From Cardiocondyla obscurior (taxonomy: Eukaryota; Arthropoda; Insecta; Hymenoptera; Formicidae), in the NCBI RefSeq assembly GCF_019399895.1, contig NC_091886.1:3286001-3350000 (forward strand): DNA of 64,000 nt, written 5' to 3'. Of this stretch, positions 62,664 to 64,000 are shown one piece after another (positions within the stretch are counted from its first letter, which is position 1; every line of letters starts with the position of its first letter). Position numbers and translations under genes: made by a program. The notes below the pieces were generated by a model. The model had not been told where the DNA came from and made no database searches. It saw only the letters and a program-made list of their open reading frames with translations.

Positions 62664-64000
62664 TTAATCTGGTATATCTGTAACATAATATTCTATTATT
62701 TTTAATTTTATATTTATATCTACGATAATAAGGATAATAAAAGATCGTGTACGCTTACCTTCTTCTTCAGAGTCTGATATTCGTGTAGCCTGAAGCGAGG
62801 TTTGTTTCGTTAACGTTCGAACTAGGCCACGAGGTCTTGGCGGCGGCGATTGCTTGTTCCAAAGTGCTTCCAGTTGATCAAAATGTTGTGATTGTGCTAA
62901 AGCGGCCTGCTCAGGACCTAGGCCAGATTGAGAACCGGCTAAACCTGCTTGGCTTATTTCTTCCATCGATGCGCTCACGCTAAAACGGCGTTTCAATCGT
63001 TCCTCGATACTCGAAACTATAATACCTGAAAATAAATGCGAAAAATATAAAATTAAATCTTTATTTTAGATAATAAAATATTATTATAATTATATAATAT
63101 AATTACCTGATGTAAGATGCCCATACTTTCGTTGCCAGGTATAAGTATCTAAAGACACTTCTTTTTTCAATAATCTTTTGGCGGGTCGCTTTGGTCCTGG
63201 TGGTCTCAGATCTCGCGGCGCAACGTACGGCGGCAGCTTAACGTATTGCGCAGGAGTGTTATGTAGACATAAAATAGGCATGCACTTATGCTCCAATAAA
63301 TGTACTGCCATCCTAGAGCAATCTGTAGACATTTCAACTCCTAAAACCGGTACGTGTAGCATGATGGAACTAAGCGAAGTGCCTTTTTTAGTATCCCAAA
63401 CGATGAGGCTCTTATCTTCACTTCCGGAAACGGCCAGAGTACCGTCACCGGAAAGACGTACGCAGGTCACATAGCCCAGGTGGCCCGTGAGAGTATGCAA
63501 GTCGGCCCCGGTGTTGATATCCCAAACAATTAAATTGGCGTCTCTGGAGCCCGAAACAACTATAGACTTGTCGAGCACCGCGACTGCTACGCAAGTTACA
63601 TGGTCAGTATGCCCGACCAATACTTGAGAGAGTTTACCGCCAGCCAGTTGCCACACTTTCAGGCTCATATCGCGGGAACCGGTGATCAGGTATTGAGAAT
63701 CCGGCGTTGCTACGAGGCACGTGATGTCCTGCGAGTGCGATACTTGATGCTTCTCTTCCGGACCGGCACCCAGACTGATTATGCGCACCTGGTTATCACC
63801 GGATCCACACACTGCGTATCTGGAGTGATGGATTGGTTGAGCTGGGAGACGTTAGTACGAAAGGGTCTTGAAATAGCGGTCAAAGTTTCAAGGTGTACAG
63901 AAATGCAAGGAAGAAAGCCAGAGCCGGACGAAGAATAATATGGCACAGACAAGTTCGTACGGTTTGCTAAAAATTTTGTTCTCTCACCTCATGTCAGACG
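62664..64000 (-). CDS. WD40-repeat protein, probably NACHT/WD type; C-terminal part
   Basis: The gene enters from the right edge. Four exons are visible: 64000-63988 (partial), 63819-63107, 63025-62759 and a 14-base terminal exon 62677-62664. The joined frame reads S-D-M-R-Y-A-V-C-G-S-G-D across the first junction, fixing the acceptor at 63820 rather than the nearer AG. At least four WD blades are seen, ending L-K-V-W-Q-L, L-I-V-W-D-I and L-I-V-W-D-T, with G-H-x-x-x-V-T-C-V blade starts. A Pro/Arg-rich tail follows with V-S-L-D-T-Y-T-W-Q-R-K-Y-G-H-L, then a Ser/Gln-rich region and an acidic end, S-D-S-E-E-E-D-I-P-D. The blades resemble the C-terminal propeller of NACHT and WD repeat domain proteins. 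The NACHT ATPase would lie outside the window, so the family name is tentative. The protein is cytosolic by inference. Confidence 0.85.

Noticed and set aside
63841..63846. Nearer acceptor (CCCAG) after a TACTAAC branch-like motif in the WD40 gene
   Set aside because: Using it would force an in-frame TGA with the upstream exon; the acceptor ending at 63820 restores the WD-repeat frame.

Overview
The window looks like nuclear DNA of a hymenopteran insect, most likely an ant. The non-coding DNA is AT-rich but CpG-rich, genes have short spliced introns (mostly 60-400 bp) with GT-AG borders, long poly(A)/poly(T) and purine tracts are everywhere, and the recognisable proteins are animal housekeeping genes. 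There are no bacterial operons, ribosome binding sites, CRISPR arrays, tRNA or rRNA genes that I could find. The species is not identifiable from the sequence alone.

Layout. (1) Positions 1 to about 38.7 kb are a gene-poor desert: AT-rich DNA with scattered GC/CpG-rich pockets, simple repeats and hairpins. One well-supported exon lies here: a minus-strand first coding exon with a signal peptide (19405-19512), whose downstream exons I could not place. Weaker exon candidates lie at 1-39 (-), 25691-25930 (-) and 35580-35663 (+). A promoter-like GC island with two YY1/Pho-type motifs sits at about 32.1-33.6 kb. (2) 38.7-43.3 kb: a complete ten-exon lysosomal beta-glucuronidase gene (+) converging on a two-exon HIT zinc-finger gene, Znhit3 (-). 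(3) 43.3-52.0 kb: a second gene-poor stretch with a GC/CRE-rich pocket and one good candidate exon (44841-44966, -). (4) 52.0-64.0 kb: a compact cluster of four genes. They are an unnamed 924-residue protein (+) with a 13 x 25-residue tandem repeat and a C-terminal domain resembling bacterial PhnD-type substrate-binding proteins; Gle1 (-), the mRNA-export factor; Papss (+), the bifunctional PAPS synthetase; and the 3' end of a WD40-repeat gene of probable NACHT/WD type (-), which runs off the right edge.

Orientation is alternating. The unnamed gene and Gle1 converge, Gle1 and Papss diverge from a shared ~1.1-kb promoter interval, and Papss and the WD40 gene converge with under 300 bp between stop codons. 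The genes do not form a single pathway. Beta-glucuronidase and PAPS synthetase both touch sulfated glycosaminoglycan metabolism (lysosomal degradation versus sulfate activation), but that is probably coincidental. The most unusual item is the repeat-plus-PhnD-like protein. Exon boundaries were read by eye from reading frame and GT/AG borders and were checked for phase; the best-known genes gave totals of 669, 138, 672 and 623 residues, close to their animal homologues.
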